A stretch of 64,000 bases of DNA from Actinomycetes bacterium (GCA_024641245.1 JAHEDK010000002.1:102957-166956), one strand, 5' to 3'. Counted from the stretch's first letter, positions 28,382-37,356 are shown. Numbers and translations: made by a program. The notes: generated by a model not told the origin, from the letters alone.

Positions 28382-29602
28382 TCACATAAGGGTCTTCCGG
28401 GTGCTGCCGTCGAGTTCGACGACGGCCCCGGAGCCCTTCGGGGTGCGCTCGGGGCGCGATAGGGGCGCGGGAGAATCACTCGAGCCTCGTTCGGGGCGCG
28501 TCTGCAGCGGTGCGGTGGCGGCGACGAAGCGGCGATCGAGCGCCTCGGAGAGGGCGTCCAGGTCGTCCTCGTAGAGGTGTCCGTATAGGTCGAGGGTCAT
28601 CGCCGCCGAGGCATGGCCGAGCTGGCGCTGCACCGCCTTGATGTTGGCTCCCGACGAGATCATCAGCGAGGCGGCGGTACCCCGCAGGTCGTGGATTCGG
28701 AGTTGCTCGAGGCCTGAAGCCTCAACGGCCGGCACCCAGACGGCCTGCCGGAACGGGGAGGAGCGTAACGGGCCTCCCTTCGGTGCGGTGAAGATGAGCC
28801 CGTCGTCGGCGATGGTACCGAGGCGTGCGGCGAGACGATCGGCGAGGAACGCCGGCATCGTCACGAGACGCCGCTCGTGGGTCTTGGGCGCTCCCCACGA
28901 CAGCCCCGAGCCGAGCTCGGTGGCGGACTCGGCGATCTCGATGCGACGCCGCAGCATGTGGACCCGAGGTCGTCTCAGCGCGACGAGTTCGCCCCAACGC
29001 ATCCCGACCCACGCCAGGGTCTCAACGACGAGCCCGGCTCCGGTCTGAGCATTCTCAGCGGCCGTGGCGAGGACTGTGACCTGCTCGGCCGTGAGGAACC
29101 GCTGCTCGCGTCGCCGCACCGTCGGAACCTTCACCCCAGACGTCGCGTCGCGAGCCAAGATCCCGTCGTCGACGGCCAGCTTCAGCGGAGCTGACAGGAC
29201 CTGCTTCGCTTGCTTGATCCGTGACGCAGAGAGCCCCTCGGCAGACATCTCGGCTATCCACTCCCGCACCATGGCAGGCGCGATGCGGTTGACTGGCAGA
29301 TCGCCGAACGCCGGCCGCACGCGTGAGCGCAGCAGCGACTCGTACCCGGCCCGAGTCTTGGGTTTGATATCCAACCCGGCGAGCCAGGCCTCCGCAGCTT
29401 CGGCGAGCGGGATGTCCCCAGCCTCGGGGGCGATCCAATCACCACGGTCGATTGACCCGAGCCTGGCAACCAGCCAGCGGTCGGCGTCGACCTTCCGGTC
29501 GAAGCTCCGCGAACGGATGCGTCCGTCGGGAGCTCGATACCGGGCTCGCCACCTTCTGCCCGTCCGTCCTTGGCGATCCTCGATCCAACCGGAGCGTCTC
29601 AT
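28382..29602 (-). CDS. Tyrosine integrase of the tRNA-Sec element
   Basis: 406 residues from ATG 29602, preceded by GGAGGGAGG. An Arg-rich N-terminal AP2/SAM-like DNA-binding part (about 1-55), a core-binding domain (about 70-150) and the catalytic domain follow, with Arg near 201 (GMRWGELVALR), HDLRGTAAS near 303-311, LGHASAAMTLDLYGHL with His and the nucleophilic Tyr near 338. The gene ends 10 nt inside the element next to the tRNA, facing it, as usual for phage and ICE integrases. The Pro/Arg/Ser-rich C-terminal tail (RPER repeated) is encoded by the arm-site-like repeats. Confidence 0.92.
   Translation of the reverse strand: MRRSGWIEDRQGRTGRRWRARYRAPDGRIRSRSFDRKVDADRWLVARLGSIDRGDWIAPEAGDIPLAEAAEAWLAGLDIKPKTRAGYESLLRSRVRPAFGDLPVNRIAPAMVREWIAEMSAEGLSASRIKQAKQVLSAPLKLAVDDGILARDATSGVKVPTVRRREQRFLTAEQVTVLATAAENAQTGAGLVVETLAWVGMRWGELVALRRPRVHMLRRRIEIAESATELGSGLSWGAPKTHERRLVTMPAFLADRLAARLGTIADDGLIFTAPKGGPLRSSPFRQAVWVPAVEASGLEQLRIHDLRGTAASLMISSGANIKAVQRQLGHASAAMTLDLYGHLYEDDLDALSEALDRRFVAATAPLQTRPERGSSDSPAPLSRPERTPKGSGAVVELDGSTRKTLM
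28449..28475 (+). repeat. Arm-type integrase site, left end
   Basis: TCGGGGCGCG-ATA-GGGGCGCGGGAGAA matches 37210-37236 at 24 of 27 positions, same orientation; only the 3 central bases differ. A third half copy, TCGGGGCGCG, lies at 28491-28500. It lies 77 nt inside attL and within the last codons of the integrase gene. Confidence 0.6.
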
Positions 29603-29944
29603 GCGGTCCTCCCTCCGTCGCCGTAGTGCCTGAATCCGTGGCACGGTCGATTGCGCCCGTATACGTATCCAAACACGTAACCCGGATGCGCGGGAAGACG
29701 TCTTTCCCGAGCCGTCCATCGGAAACCGAGAAGCCAGTTCATACCTCTCATCATTACGCATCAACTCTCATTAGTTATCAATGTTTTGACACTATCAACG
29801 TTGTATAAGAGCTATAATAGTCGATGAAGCGGACACCCATACGGGAATTTGAACCGTGACAGCACTCACCAACCAGCAGCCACCCAACCGAGTCCGGAAG
29901 GACAGACGAGTGCACACCTGCGGTCGGAGCGTGGGGGTGAGGCG
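29603..29944. promoter_or_regulatory. AT-rich divergent control region between integrase and relaxase
   Basis: About 340 nt, with a core at 29750-29825 far richer in A/T than the rest of the window. It holds TTGACA (29786-29791), TATAAG (29804) and TATAAT (29813-29818), and a direct repeat TATCAAYGTT at 29776 and 29793 (17-nt period). Likely a plus-strand promoter with an operator; the TTGACA-TATAAT spacing of 21 nt is long. The relaxase origin of transfer may also be here, but I cannot identify a nick site. Confidence 0.5.
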
Positions 29945-32695
29945 GTGACGGTTCGCGTGACGACGCTCAAGGGCGCCATGGCGGGTCGCTACTACACGGA
30001 GCAGCTCCCGTCGTACTACCTGGATGGTGGCGAGCCGCCGGGTCGCTGGTTCGGGCGTGGCGCCGCAATGTTGGGTCTCGACGGTGTCATCAACGACGAG
30101 TTGTTCCTGGCGGTGATGGCCGGGCAGCATCCGGCGACCGGTGAACGCCTGGGGCGCCGGTTCGGGGAGGCGTCGGTGCGGGGATTTGATGCGACGTTTT
30201 CGGCTCCGAAGTCGGTGTCGGTCCTGTTCGCCATCGGCGACGAGCAGCTACGACGTGAGGTGACGGGGGCGCACGAACGGGCCGTCGACGCCGTGTTGGG
30301 TTGGGTGGAGTCCCAGGCGCATACGAGGTTGCGACGGCGGGGTCATGTCGTGTGTGTCGACGCCGAAGGGATAGTGGCCGGAGTGTTTCGGCAGCACTCG
30401 AGTCGTCGTCTCGACCCGCAGCTGCACACCCATGCCGTGATCGCCAACCGGGTACGGTCCCCGGATGGCCGTTGGTTGGCGTTGGATGCGCGCACGGTGA
30501 AGATGGATCAGCGCACCCTGTCCGGCCTGTATCACGCCGGGCTGAGGGCCGAGTTGACCCGCCGCCTCGGTGTCGCCTGGCAGCCTCCGGTGAACGGGAT
30601 CGCCGAGATCGCCGGTGTCGACCCCGAGGTGCTGGCCGAATTCTCCCAACGCAACCGCGAAGTGGAGAAGCGTGTTGGCGAGAAACTGGACCGGTTCCGT
30701 GACGCCCTGGAGCGGGAACCGACCGCACGCGAGCTTTGGCATCTGGAGCGCGCAGCGGTAGTGGACAGCCGCCCTTCCAAGCAGCACGGCCACACCGCCG
30801 GTCAGTTGCATGACGGGTGGCGCATGCGGCTGGCCGCCCTCGGCTTCGAACCACGGGATCTTGTGGGCAACGCTGTCGGTCGTGTCCGGCGGCCGACCGG
30901 GATCGACCAGCAGACGATGGCGCAGATGGTCGACGGGGCACTGGAGGCGTTGGCGGAACGGCAGTCGACGTGGCGTCCCGCCGAGTTGGTGCGGGAGCTC
31001 GCCGCCCAGGTCCCCACCCACGTCACCGCCCAGCCCGACCGTCTCTGTGGTTTCCTGCAGGAGCTCGCCGGCCACGTTACCGCCACCCGCTGCGTTGACC
31101 TGTCACCGCCAATCCCGGCCAACGCGGTGCTACGTCGTGACGGGCGTCCGATCAGCGAAGCCGCAGTCGACCGTGCCCTCACCACACGCGGCATCCTGGA
31201 TGAGGAGGAGCGGATTGTGGAGTGGGCTGAGCGGCAGCGCCGGTTCGGTGGCATGGTTGGCACCCCACCGGGAGATCTCGACATCGACGGATTGAGTCCG
31301 GGACAAGTGGCGGCGTGCGCCTCGGTGGCGGGGATGGCGCCGTTGGAGCTGATCGCGGGACCGGCCGGGTCGGGCAAGACCACCGCCCTCACCCCTGCCG
31401 TCCACTATCTGCAAGAGAGGGGCCTCGTGGTGTTTGGGGTGGCATCGACCGCGGTCGCCGCCGAGGTGCTCGCCACCGAAACCACCATGCCCGCCGACAC
31501 CTTGGACAAGGTTCTGCATGAGCATTCCCGTCCCGACCGGCCGCCGCGGGCGGTGTATGACCTGCCGCGGGGGTCGACGGTGATCGTCGATGAGGCTGGC
31601 ACCGTCTCGACGCCGAAGCTTGCTGCCCTGGCTCGCCTCGCCGAGCACAGAGGGTGGCGGGTGGTGATGGTGGGGGATCCTCGCCAGTTCTCCGCTGTCG
31701 GTCGGGGCGGCATGTTCGCCCACCTCATCGACACCCATGGCGCTATTGAGCTCGACCGCATCCACCGCTTCACGCAGCGGTGGGAACGCGACGCCACCCG
31801 GCGTCTCCGCCACGGCGACGTCACCGTCGTCGCAGAGTATGAGCGTCACGGCCGGCTCCACGACGGCACCCCCGACGCGATGGAGGCGGCGATCGTGGAG
31901 GCGTGGAGTCAGGCGCGGCGGCGGGGCGAGTCGGTGGCGTTGATGGCCAACACCAACCACACCGTCGACCGTCTCAACGAGCTCGCGCAACAGAGGCGCA
32001 TCGACGCTCATGAGCTCGACCCGAACGGACCGGCCCTCGACGTCGGTCGGCCACGGCTGCTCGTCGGCGACGAGGTGGTTAGCCGCCGCAATCAGCGCAC
32101 TCTGCGCACCGACCTCGGCGCCATGGTGAAGAACCGGGACCACTGGACGATCGAAGCTATCCACGCCGACGGCGCCGTCACCGTCGGCGGACGCTCGGGC
32201 AGGGTGCGTCTTCCCGCCGACTACGCCGTCGAGCATCTCGAGCTTGGCTATGCCCAGACCAGCCACGCCACCCAAGGCCGCACCGTCGACACGGGTCTCC
32301 TCCTCGTCGATGGCCCCATCGACGGCCGCGGCATCTACACGCCGCTGACCCGCGGCCGGCACGCCAACCACGCCTACGTCATCACCAGCGAAGGCGAAAC
32401 CGCAGCCGACGTCCTTACCCAGGCGATCACCCGGGACTGGATCGACGAACCCGCCATCACCCGACGAACGCGCGTCGAAGCCGGCAAGGCGTTGAACCCC
32501 TCGCTCGGACGCAGCCAGCTCGGAGGCGATCTGCAAGCCGCGACGCACTCACCCGATCACGACGTCCGCAAGCCAAATCTCAGCTCCGACGAATACCAGA
32601 CCTGGCAGAGGATCAACCGGAGCATCGAAGCCGCCAGGCAACGTCACATCGCCGAGCGCGCTCGGAGCCGACACATCCCCGGCATCGGCCGCTGA
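29945..32695 (+). CDS. MobF (TrwC/TraA-type) relaxase-helicase
   Basis: 916 residues from GTG 29945 (VTVRVTTLKGAMAGRYY), with GGGTGAGG upstream; a TTG at 29849 is less likely. The N-terminal relaxase domain has FDATFSAPKSVSVLFA and the metal site DPQLHTHAVIANRV (about 156-169); the helicase part starts near residue 465 with LIAGPAGSGKTTAL (Walker A), VIVDEAGTVS (Walker B), VMVGDPRQFSAVG and, near the end, QTSHATQGRTVDT. The relaxase nicks one strand at oriT and the helicase unwinds it. The catalytic Tyr would be in GRYYTEQLPSYY. Without a transfer apparatus nearby, the element should rely on a helper. Confidence 0.92.
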   Translation: MTVRVTTLKGAMAGRYYTEQLPSYYLDGGEPPGRWFGRGAAMLGLDGVINDELFLAVMAGQHPATGERLGRRFGEASVRGFDATFSAPKSVSVLFAIGDEQLRREVTGAHERAVDAVLGWVESQAHTRLRRRGHVVCVDAEGIVAGVFRQHSSRRLDPQLHTHAVIANRVRSPDGRWLALDARTVKMDQRTLSGLYHAGLRAELTRRLGVAWQPPVNGIAEIAGVDPEVLAEFSQRNREVEKRVGEKLDRFRDALEREPTARELWHLERAAVVDSRPSKQHGHTAGQLHDGWRMRLAALGFEPRDLVGNAVGRVRRPTGIDQQTMAQMVDGALEALAERQSTWRPAELVRELAAQVPTHVTAQPDRLCGFLQELAGHVTATRCVDLSPPIPANAVLRRDGRPISEAAVDRALTTRGILDEEERIVEWAERQRRFGGMVGTPPGDLDIDGLSPGQVAACASVAGMAPLELIAGPAGSGKTTALTPAVHYLQERGLVVFGVASTAVAAEVLATETTMPADTLDKVLHEHSRPDRPPRAVYDLPRGSTVIVDEAGTVSTPKLAALARLAEHRGWRVVMVGDPRQFSAVGRGGMFAHLIDTHGAIELDRIHRFTQRWERDATRRLRHGDVTVVAEYERHGRLHDGTPDAMEAAIVEAWSQARRRGESVALMANTNHTVDRLNELAQQRRIDAHELDPNGPALDVGRPRLLVGDEVVSRRNQRTLRTDLGAMVKNRDHWTIEAIHADGAVTVGGRSGRVRLPADYAVEHLELGYAQTSHATQGRTVDTGLLLVDGPIDGRGIYTPLTRGRHANHAYVITSEGETAADVLTQAITRDWIDEPAITRRTRVEAGKALNPSLGRSQLGGDLQAATHSPDHDVRKPNLSSDEYQTWQRINRSIEAARQRHIAERARSRHIPGIGR

Positions 32696-33137
32696 CGTTC
32701 GAGCACTCCAGGCTTGGCCCGATCCAGATAATGTCTTGCTAGCGCCGAGTGCCGGATCCCGGACGCCAGTGGGTGCGCGATATCGTTCACGGTCGTGGGC
32801 GATCTGGGCGGCCATACGGCACCGAAGCCGTTGAGCTCACCCCCGGACGCCGCCCGGACGCCTCCTTCGCCGTGAAATGGCAAGATCGAATCCGTCGATT
32901 CGTCCCCTCACTCAGGCAGCAATGCCTGGTTCGCCTGAACTGATTCCGCTCGCGTCATCAGTTGAACGTCTCGCGGCCGGCTCGCCGTAGCAGCCGGCTG
33001 TGTTGATGCAACACTTCCTGATCCAGCACTTCGCACTGCCAGACCACTCGAAGGCACGCCACACGGCCTGGAGTCGATCACGGATTCCCGTCTAGACGGC
33101 CGCCAAACAATGAATACTGGGCGCGAGGAGTGCGGGA
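32696..33137. other. 442-nt gap with no supported gene
   Basis: Between the relaxase and the metzincin gene (convergent). The only frames are a 64-residue plus-strand ORF at 32749-32943 and antisense ones, without convincing start sites or recognisable motifs. The gap contains a few short GC-rich inverted repeats such as GCCGGCTC/GCAGCCGGC near 32980. It looks like decayed sequence or a recombination scar. Confidence 0.5.
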
Positions 33138-34271
33138 CTACGTGTCCCGAACGAGCACCCATGGAATGTCGATCTTCTCTGTCACCCGCACGCCGTATTC
33201 AAACTCGAGTGTCGCCGAGTTAGTGAGATCGAGGGTGCAGCTGAACGTGCGCCAAGCTCCTACTGTCAGGACACCGCTATCACACGTTTTCTCGTATGTG
33301 CCGTTTGAATGTCGCACAAAGATGACCGCGCGAGGCGTGACATCACTGTGGACTGCCTTGACCGAAGCGATGACATAGAACCTCCCGTCATTGTCTCGGT
33401 CGGCGTCGGCACCTCGAATCCTTTGACGTATCTCGGGATATGGCACTGCCGCGTTGTTGTTTAGGCTGACGGTTCCACTGCCCCACCAATGGCTGGATCC
33501 GGGAGAGAACCACCAGAACTCTGGTGCGTCATCCCAAGCACATCCAGGGCAAATGGTAAACGAGTTGTTGGCGACAAAGTGGTTGCTTTGGAGGTCGGCA
33601 ACACCCTGTATCTCATCTTGCGAGATGGTCCTTCGGGGAGCTATGCCCGCATCGCCGGAGCCACCTTCTATCGCTGGATCGTAGGGTGTGTAGCACATTG
33701 TCGCGGCTTCCCTTGTCGGATAGGGGGAATAGAGCGAGTTTCCGTTGCATGTGCCGAATAGGTCGTGGTTGAGGCCACGCCAGTGCCCCATCTCATGGGT
33801 CACCACACCCCAAAGGTCATACCTCGTCATCCCGTCATATGGGCAATACCAGGGAAACCCGCAGTCCGCCACACCGGGATTCGTACCCGTGCCAGAGTGG
33901 AAGAGATCGTAGAACGCATACTCCCAGTTCAGCCTGAGCACACAGCCACTCCCGTCGCATGGAAGGGTCGCGTTGGCAATGGCCGCAATGTCGTAGAGGA
34001 AAACTCTGTTGCTCGATGACGATGAATACTGAATCGAACCCGCAGCACGGTTTGTCCACTCAGATGCCGCGTCGTTGACACGGGCCTTCTGGGCCGCAGT
34101 GAGCGAGAAAACACTCTCATCGAATCGGTAGGTGACATTGAGAGCCGCTCCTGACGAGACATTGTCGATCGCGATCGCTGGCATCGACTGGATTACGAGC
34201 GCAATGAAGAGGAAGAGAACTCCGCACGATGTCAGGCGGCTGCGGATGCATGATTGCTTGTTGGTGCTCAT
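33138..34271 (-). CDS. Secreted metzincin-like metalloprotease (cargo)
   Basis: 377 residues from ATG 34271. Signal peptide about 1-35 (SCGVLFLFIALVIQSMPAIA). The zinc motif HEMGHWRGLNH starts at residue 159 and matches HExxHxxGxxH of matrixins and other metzincins; a Met-turn could be the CYTPYDPAI region (TMCYTP at about 192-197). The C-terminal third (about 245-377) looks like a beta-sandwich, perhaps for binding substrate. No propeptide with a clear Cys switch. Operon with the lipoprotein gene, 16 nt upstream. Its lower GC suggests a different donor from the element backbone. Confidence 0.82.
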   Translation of the reverse strand: MSTNKQSCIRSRLTSCGVLFLFIALVIQSMPAIAIDNVSSGAALNVTYRFDESVFSLTAAQKARVNDAASEWTNRAAGSIQYSSSSSNRVFLYDIAAIANATLPCDGSGCVLRLNWEYAFYDLFHSGTGTNPGVADCGFPWYCPYDGMTRYDLWGVVTHEMGHWRGLNHDLFGTCNGNSLYSPYPTREAATMCYTPYDPAIEGGSGDAGIAPRRTISQDEIQGVADLQSNHFVANNSFTICPGCAWDDAPEFWWFSPGSSHWWGSGTVSLNNNAAVPYPEIRQRIRGADADRDNDGRFYVIASVKAVHSDVTPRAVIFVRHSNGTYEKTCDSGVLTVGAWRTFSCTLDLTNSATLEFEYGVRVTEKIDIPWVLVRDT

Positions 34272-34287
34272 TGTACGTTCCCCCGCT

Positions 34288-35187
34288 TCAGGGCTGGGAT
34301 GAAGGCTTGACGGGTTCGCCGCTGAGGTCGCCTGCTTCGAGAAGCTCCATCAGCTGCTCGATCACAACGGCGGCGTCACCCGGCCTAGGACGATACGGCT
34401 CCCACGCTTCCACGACCTGGTCCCTGGAAGCCTCAACCGCGGTGAGGAATTCGCCTAGCGGGCGCCCATCAGGAAGTGGGTCCAAAAACTCCGTCAGGCC
34501 TTCCGCCTCATATTGAGCCGTGGCTTCCAACACCACGTCTGCGAACACCAGGCCTTCGTCGGTGACATGGAACACGCCGTGGCGAAGGTAGAACGGTTCG
34601 TAGACAGGGATCGGTCGCTCTCGCATGCGGAGCCGGCTTTCGGTGAGGAAGAGGACCAGGCGTTCACCTTCGCGAAAGTCTCCGCCGACAAGCGGGTCCT
34701 GGTCTTGTGAGTGCGTGCCGCCGCCCAGCGCAATGAACTCGATTCGGTCGTCTGGGACTGCCATTTCGTTGCGGATGACGTCTTCAACGCGAATAGTGAT
34801 TTCTCGGTAGAGGATCGGGGAGGTGTAGTCACCACCCTCCGCTAGAGACTTGTCCGAGATCTCTTCCCATTTCTGTCCATCTGCGGTGTTCCAGAACGGA
34901 CCCTCGACTGATTCGACAGAACACACGACTACCACGGGGGCCGCATAGAACAGCATCTCTCTGCTCTCGGGCACCGGGTAGAGGCCGACCACAGCCGAGG
35001 TGGTGTCCTGGGCTATCTGCCTAGCAGGCGCAGCCATCGGAACGTGTGGTTCGGTCCCATTATCCGGTGTGCCAAGAGTTTCGGTGACATCGCCACACGC
35101 GACAGTAAGGGCGGCCACAACGAGAGCCGATAGTCCACATCTGCATGCTCTGACGAGATTCCAGCTTCGCGTGGAAGTCGGTCCCAT
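34288..35187 (-). CDS. Lipoprotein paired with the metzincin (cargo)
   Basis: 299 residues from ATG 35187 with GGGGGTGATG upstream. Hydrophobic segment ending in LTVAC (Cys31) is a lipobox. The mature part has REITIRVEDVIRNEM and GEFREG-like GDFREGERLVLFLTE, reminiscent of small beta-barrel proteins that report salt- or metal-sensitive binding, but I do not recognise a family. The metzincin gene follows on the same strand, so an anchored partner, inhibitor or substrate-presenting factor for the protease is plausible by context only. Confidence 0.7.
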   Translation of the reverse strand: MGPTSTRSWNLVRACRCGLSALVVAALTVACGDVTETLGTPDNGTEPHVPMAAPARQIAQDTTSAVVGLYPVPESREMLFYAAPVVVVCSVESVEGPFWNTADGQKWEEISDKSLAEGGDYTSPILYREITIRVEDVIRNEMAVPDDRIEFIALGGGTHSQDQDPLVGGDFREGERLVLFLTESRLRMRERPIPVYEPFYLRHGVFHVTDEGLVFADVVLEATAQYEAEGLTEFLDPLPDGRPLGEFLTAVEASRDQVVEAWEPYRPRPGDAAVVIEQLMELLEAGDLSGEPVKPSSQP

Positions 35188-35492
35188 GTCATCACCCCCA
35201 TGACGTTCAATGCCATACCATCATGGAGGACCCGCCTCGCAGCACACAAGTGCCGAAAGGCCCTGGCGGGCCCCCGGTCGCCTTGCCACAGGAACCCCGG
35301 CATGACCGCCTCCAGGGTGGGGAGGGACGTCCGGGCGTGGCAGGCTCATTCTGGCTTTCGTCGTACCGCTTGGTTTGCTGTGCATGGCGGCTCGCTTCGT
35401 CGCACAGATCGTTGAAGATCCCACGCGGTTGAGGATCCTCGTTCGAGGACACCCGCGCCCAGTACACCTGGAAGACGTGGCTGTTCGGTTGG

Positions 35493-36182
35493 ATGGTCCG
35501 ATCGGCTGCGTTCGTGTTGTTCTACGCAGCCATGGGACTCCTCGTCGGGGGCGAGACCCTGGTCCTCTACGCCTTCATCGGCAACGTCGTAGCCAGCGCC
35601 AGCCAATCCGCACTCGGCACCGGTCCCGACACCGCCTGGGAACGAGGGTTGGGGACACTCCCCCTCCTCGTCGCGGCACCACATTCGATGCTGCCCGTCT
35701 TCGCCGGACGCTCCTCCTTCTACATCGTTCAAGGCATCGGCGAGTCCATCGTTGTTTTCGGACTCCTCGCACCCTTCATCGGGTTCTCCGGCCACTGGTG
35801 GCTACTCCCAGTCGGCCTCATCGCCGTCGCGCTCGGCTCCTACGGACTCGGCCTCTTCCTCGCCGCGATCAGCATCCGACGCCTCCGTTTCGGCAACATA
35901 CTCTTCAACTTCGTCTTCTACACCCTCGTCGCCATCGGCGGCGTCAACGTTGCCACCGAGGTCTTTCCCGAATGGGTGCAACAGATCGCCAAACTACTTC
36001 CCCTCCACCACGGACTCCTCGGCACACGAGACCTCCTCACAAACGGGATCTCGTCGTCAGCGTTCGGGGAGCTAGGCCTCGAACTGCTCATCGGCACCGT
36101 ATGGTTCCTCATGGCCCTGATCGGATTCCGAACCTTCTCCGAAGGTGGCCGACGCGACGGAACCATCGACCTCGCCGAGTAG
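35493..36182 (+). pseudogene. N-terminally truncated ABC-2 permease fragment
   Basis: 229 residues from ATG 35493 with about six hydrophobic helices (LFYAAMGLLVGGETLVLYAF, FYIVQGIGESIVVFGLLAPF and others), typical of ABC-2 transporter membrane subunits. In the same frame about 19 further codons read upstream (ending QYTWKTWLFGWM), which match the normal start of such permeases, but they run into a TGA near 35433 and have no start codon. No ATPase gene is adjacent. I read it as a permease whose 5' end was lost; a short functional version from 35493 cannot be excluded. The 305-nt gap before it holds no gene. Confidence 0.55.
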
Positions 36183-36321
36183 CCCAGAACACCAAATCCC
36201 GCGCCATATCGCCCATTCCGGCGAGTGCTCAGCATCAATCAGGCACGTCGGCGCTCGTTGCTCTGTGGCTATCTGGGAGTGCGCCGATGGTATGTGTGTC
36301 GACGATTCGAAGGAGTGGGCG

Positions 36322-36360
36322 TTGACTGGATGGCTGATTGGCCGTACAATGGCCGTACAA
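36322..36360 (+). promoter_or_regulatory. tacAT promoter with operator repeats over the -10
   Basis: TTGACT (36322-36327), a 17-nt spacer and TACAAT (36345-36350) form a good sigma-70-type promoter. TTGGCCGTACAA (36338-36349) and TGGCCGTACAA (36350-36360) are a direct repeat covering the -10 and the likely start site. This is the expected position for autorepression by an RHH antitoxin. The ribosome site AAGGGAG is just before ATG 36370. Confidence 0.7.
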
Positions 36361-36369
36361 GGGAGCAGT

Positions 36370-36657
36370 ATGGCCACTGAAACAAAGCGAACACGGAGTG
36401 AGCGTCTCGAAGTGCGCACGACCCCCGAGGACCGTGCCCTGATCGACCGGGCCGTGGCGGTGTCGGGAGCCGATCTCACGGAGTTCGTCATCACCAATCT
36501 GACCACCGCGTCACGACGAGTGTTGGCTGATCGCACCGAGTTCAGCTTGGGAGCAGAGGCTCAGCAGGCGTGGGAGGTGGTCAATCGGCGTCCTGCGCGC
36601 AGCCTCGCCGGGCTCCGTGAACTGATGGCTCGACCGTCGCCGTTCACCGACGAGTGA
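36370..36657 (+). CDS. tacA: DUF1778 antitoxin (TacA family)
   Basis: 95 residues from ATG 36370. The N-terminal RHH domain reads TRSERLEVRTTPEDRALIDR and is followed by AVAVSGADLTEFVI, the DUF1778 signature. The C-terminal part (about 60-95) is the region that wraps the toxin in TacA proteins. It overlaps tacT by 4 nt, so the antitoxin comes first, as usual. It likely represses its own promoter through the repeats at 36338-36360. A longer frame to 36145 is an artefact. Confidence 0.85.
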   Translation: MATETKRTRSERLEVRTTPEDRALIDRAVAVSGADLTEFVITNLTTASRRVLADRTEFSLGAEAQQAWEVVNRRPARSLAGLRELMARPSPFTDE

Positions 36658-37172
36658 CGCCACAGTATCGATCTCCGAGGATGCTCGAGGCCGATGACGT
36701 CGTCGATGACTTCGAGTGCCGGTCCACCGAGCAAACGGAGTGGCTGCGTCACCACGCCCGCCAGGCGCATACCGCCGGCACCGCCAAGGTGCTCGTCGTC
36801 ACCCCGGCGGGCAGCAGGGTCGTGGTGGCCTATTACGCCTGGTCGATGGCGAGCATGTCTATCGAGGACGCTCCGACCCGGGTTCGCAAGGGCGCGGGCC
36901 GCTATCCACAGCCCGTGGCGTTGCTGGCTCGTCTCGGGGTGTCGATTGAGCACGAAGGCCGCGGGCTCGGCGCCGGTCTTCTTGCCGACGCCATCAGCCG
37001 GGCCGCGCAACTCGGCGCGGGGATCGGATGCCGGGGCTTGCTGGTTCACGCCGAGACACCGCAAGCCCGCGACTTCTACCTCCATCTCACTCCCGAGTTC
37101 GAGTCGTCACCTACCGACGACCTCCATCTCGTCTTGCTCATGAAGGACATCCTCAGAACCCTCCGCGACTGA
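36654..37172 (+). CDS. tacT: GNAT toxin (TacT family)
   Basis: 172 residues from GTG 36654. GNAT fold: the acetyl-CoA pyrophosphate loop is in HEGRGLGAGLLADAI, and the family catalytic Tyr should be in ARDFYLHL near residue 143. TacT toxins acetylate the amino group of charged tRNAs and stop translation. Placement after tacA inside the element suggests a maintenance (addiction) role. Confidence 0.85.
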   Translation: MTPQYRSPRMLEADDVVDDFECRSTEQTEWLRHHARQAHTAGTAKVLVVTPAGSRVVVAYYAWSMASMSIEDAPTRVRKGAGRYPQPVALLARLGVSIEHEGRGLGAGLLADAISRAAQLGAGIGCRGLLVHAETPQARDFYLHLTPEFESSPTDDLHLVLLMKDILRTLRD

Positions 37173-37356
37173 CGCCCGGGCGTGAGCGCGGCGAGCAGTC
37201 TTCCGCATCTCGGGGCGCGCTGGGGGCGCGGGAGAACGAAAACCGATGCAAACCACCCGGAGATGACCAACGATGATGAGTGGTCGAAAACCCTTGTGCC
37301 ATGGGGGTCTTCGGCAGATTCCCCATCGAGTCGCCGATTTCCGCGAAACGCCCAGA
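37173..37356. other. Right end of the element before attR
   Basis: 184 nt after tacT without a supported gene. It contains the right arm-type repeat (37210-37236) and a 10-nt copy of the core sequence, AAAACCGATG, at 37238-37247. The remainder of the 37173-37494 gap is attR and a short stretch before the LysR stop. Confidence 0.5.
37210..37236 (+). repeat. Arm-type integrase site, right end
   Basis: TCGGGGCGCG-CTG-GGGGCGCGGGAGAA, the counterpart of 28449-28475 (24/27). It lies 120 nt inside attR, which fits an integrase arm site. Confidence 0.6.

Noticed and set aside
31130-32548. 472-residue minus-strand ORF opposite the relaxase
   Set aside because: Antisense to intact helicase motifs; composition fits a GC-rich shadow frame.
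32749-32943. 64-residue ORF after the relaxase as a possible excisionase
   Set aside because: No HTH pattern and no ribosome binding site.
35375-36325. 316-residue plus-strand ORF over the permease fragment
   Set aside because: Extremely Arg/Pro-rich translation in another frame of a clear membrane protein; shadow.
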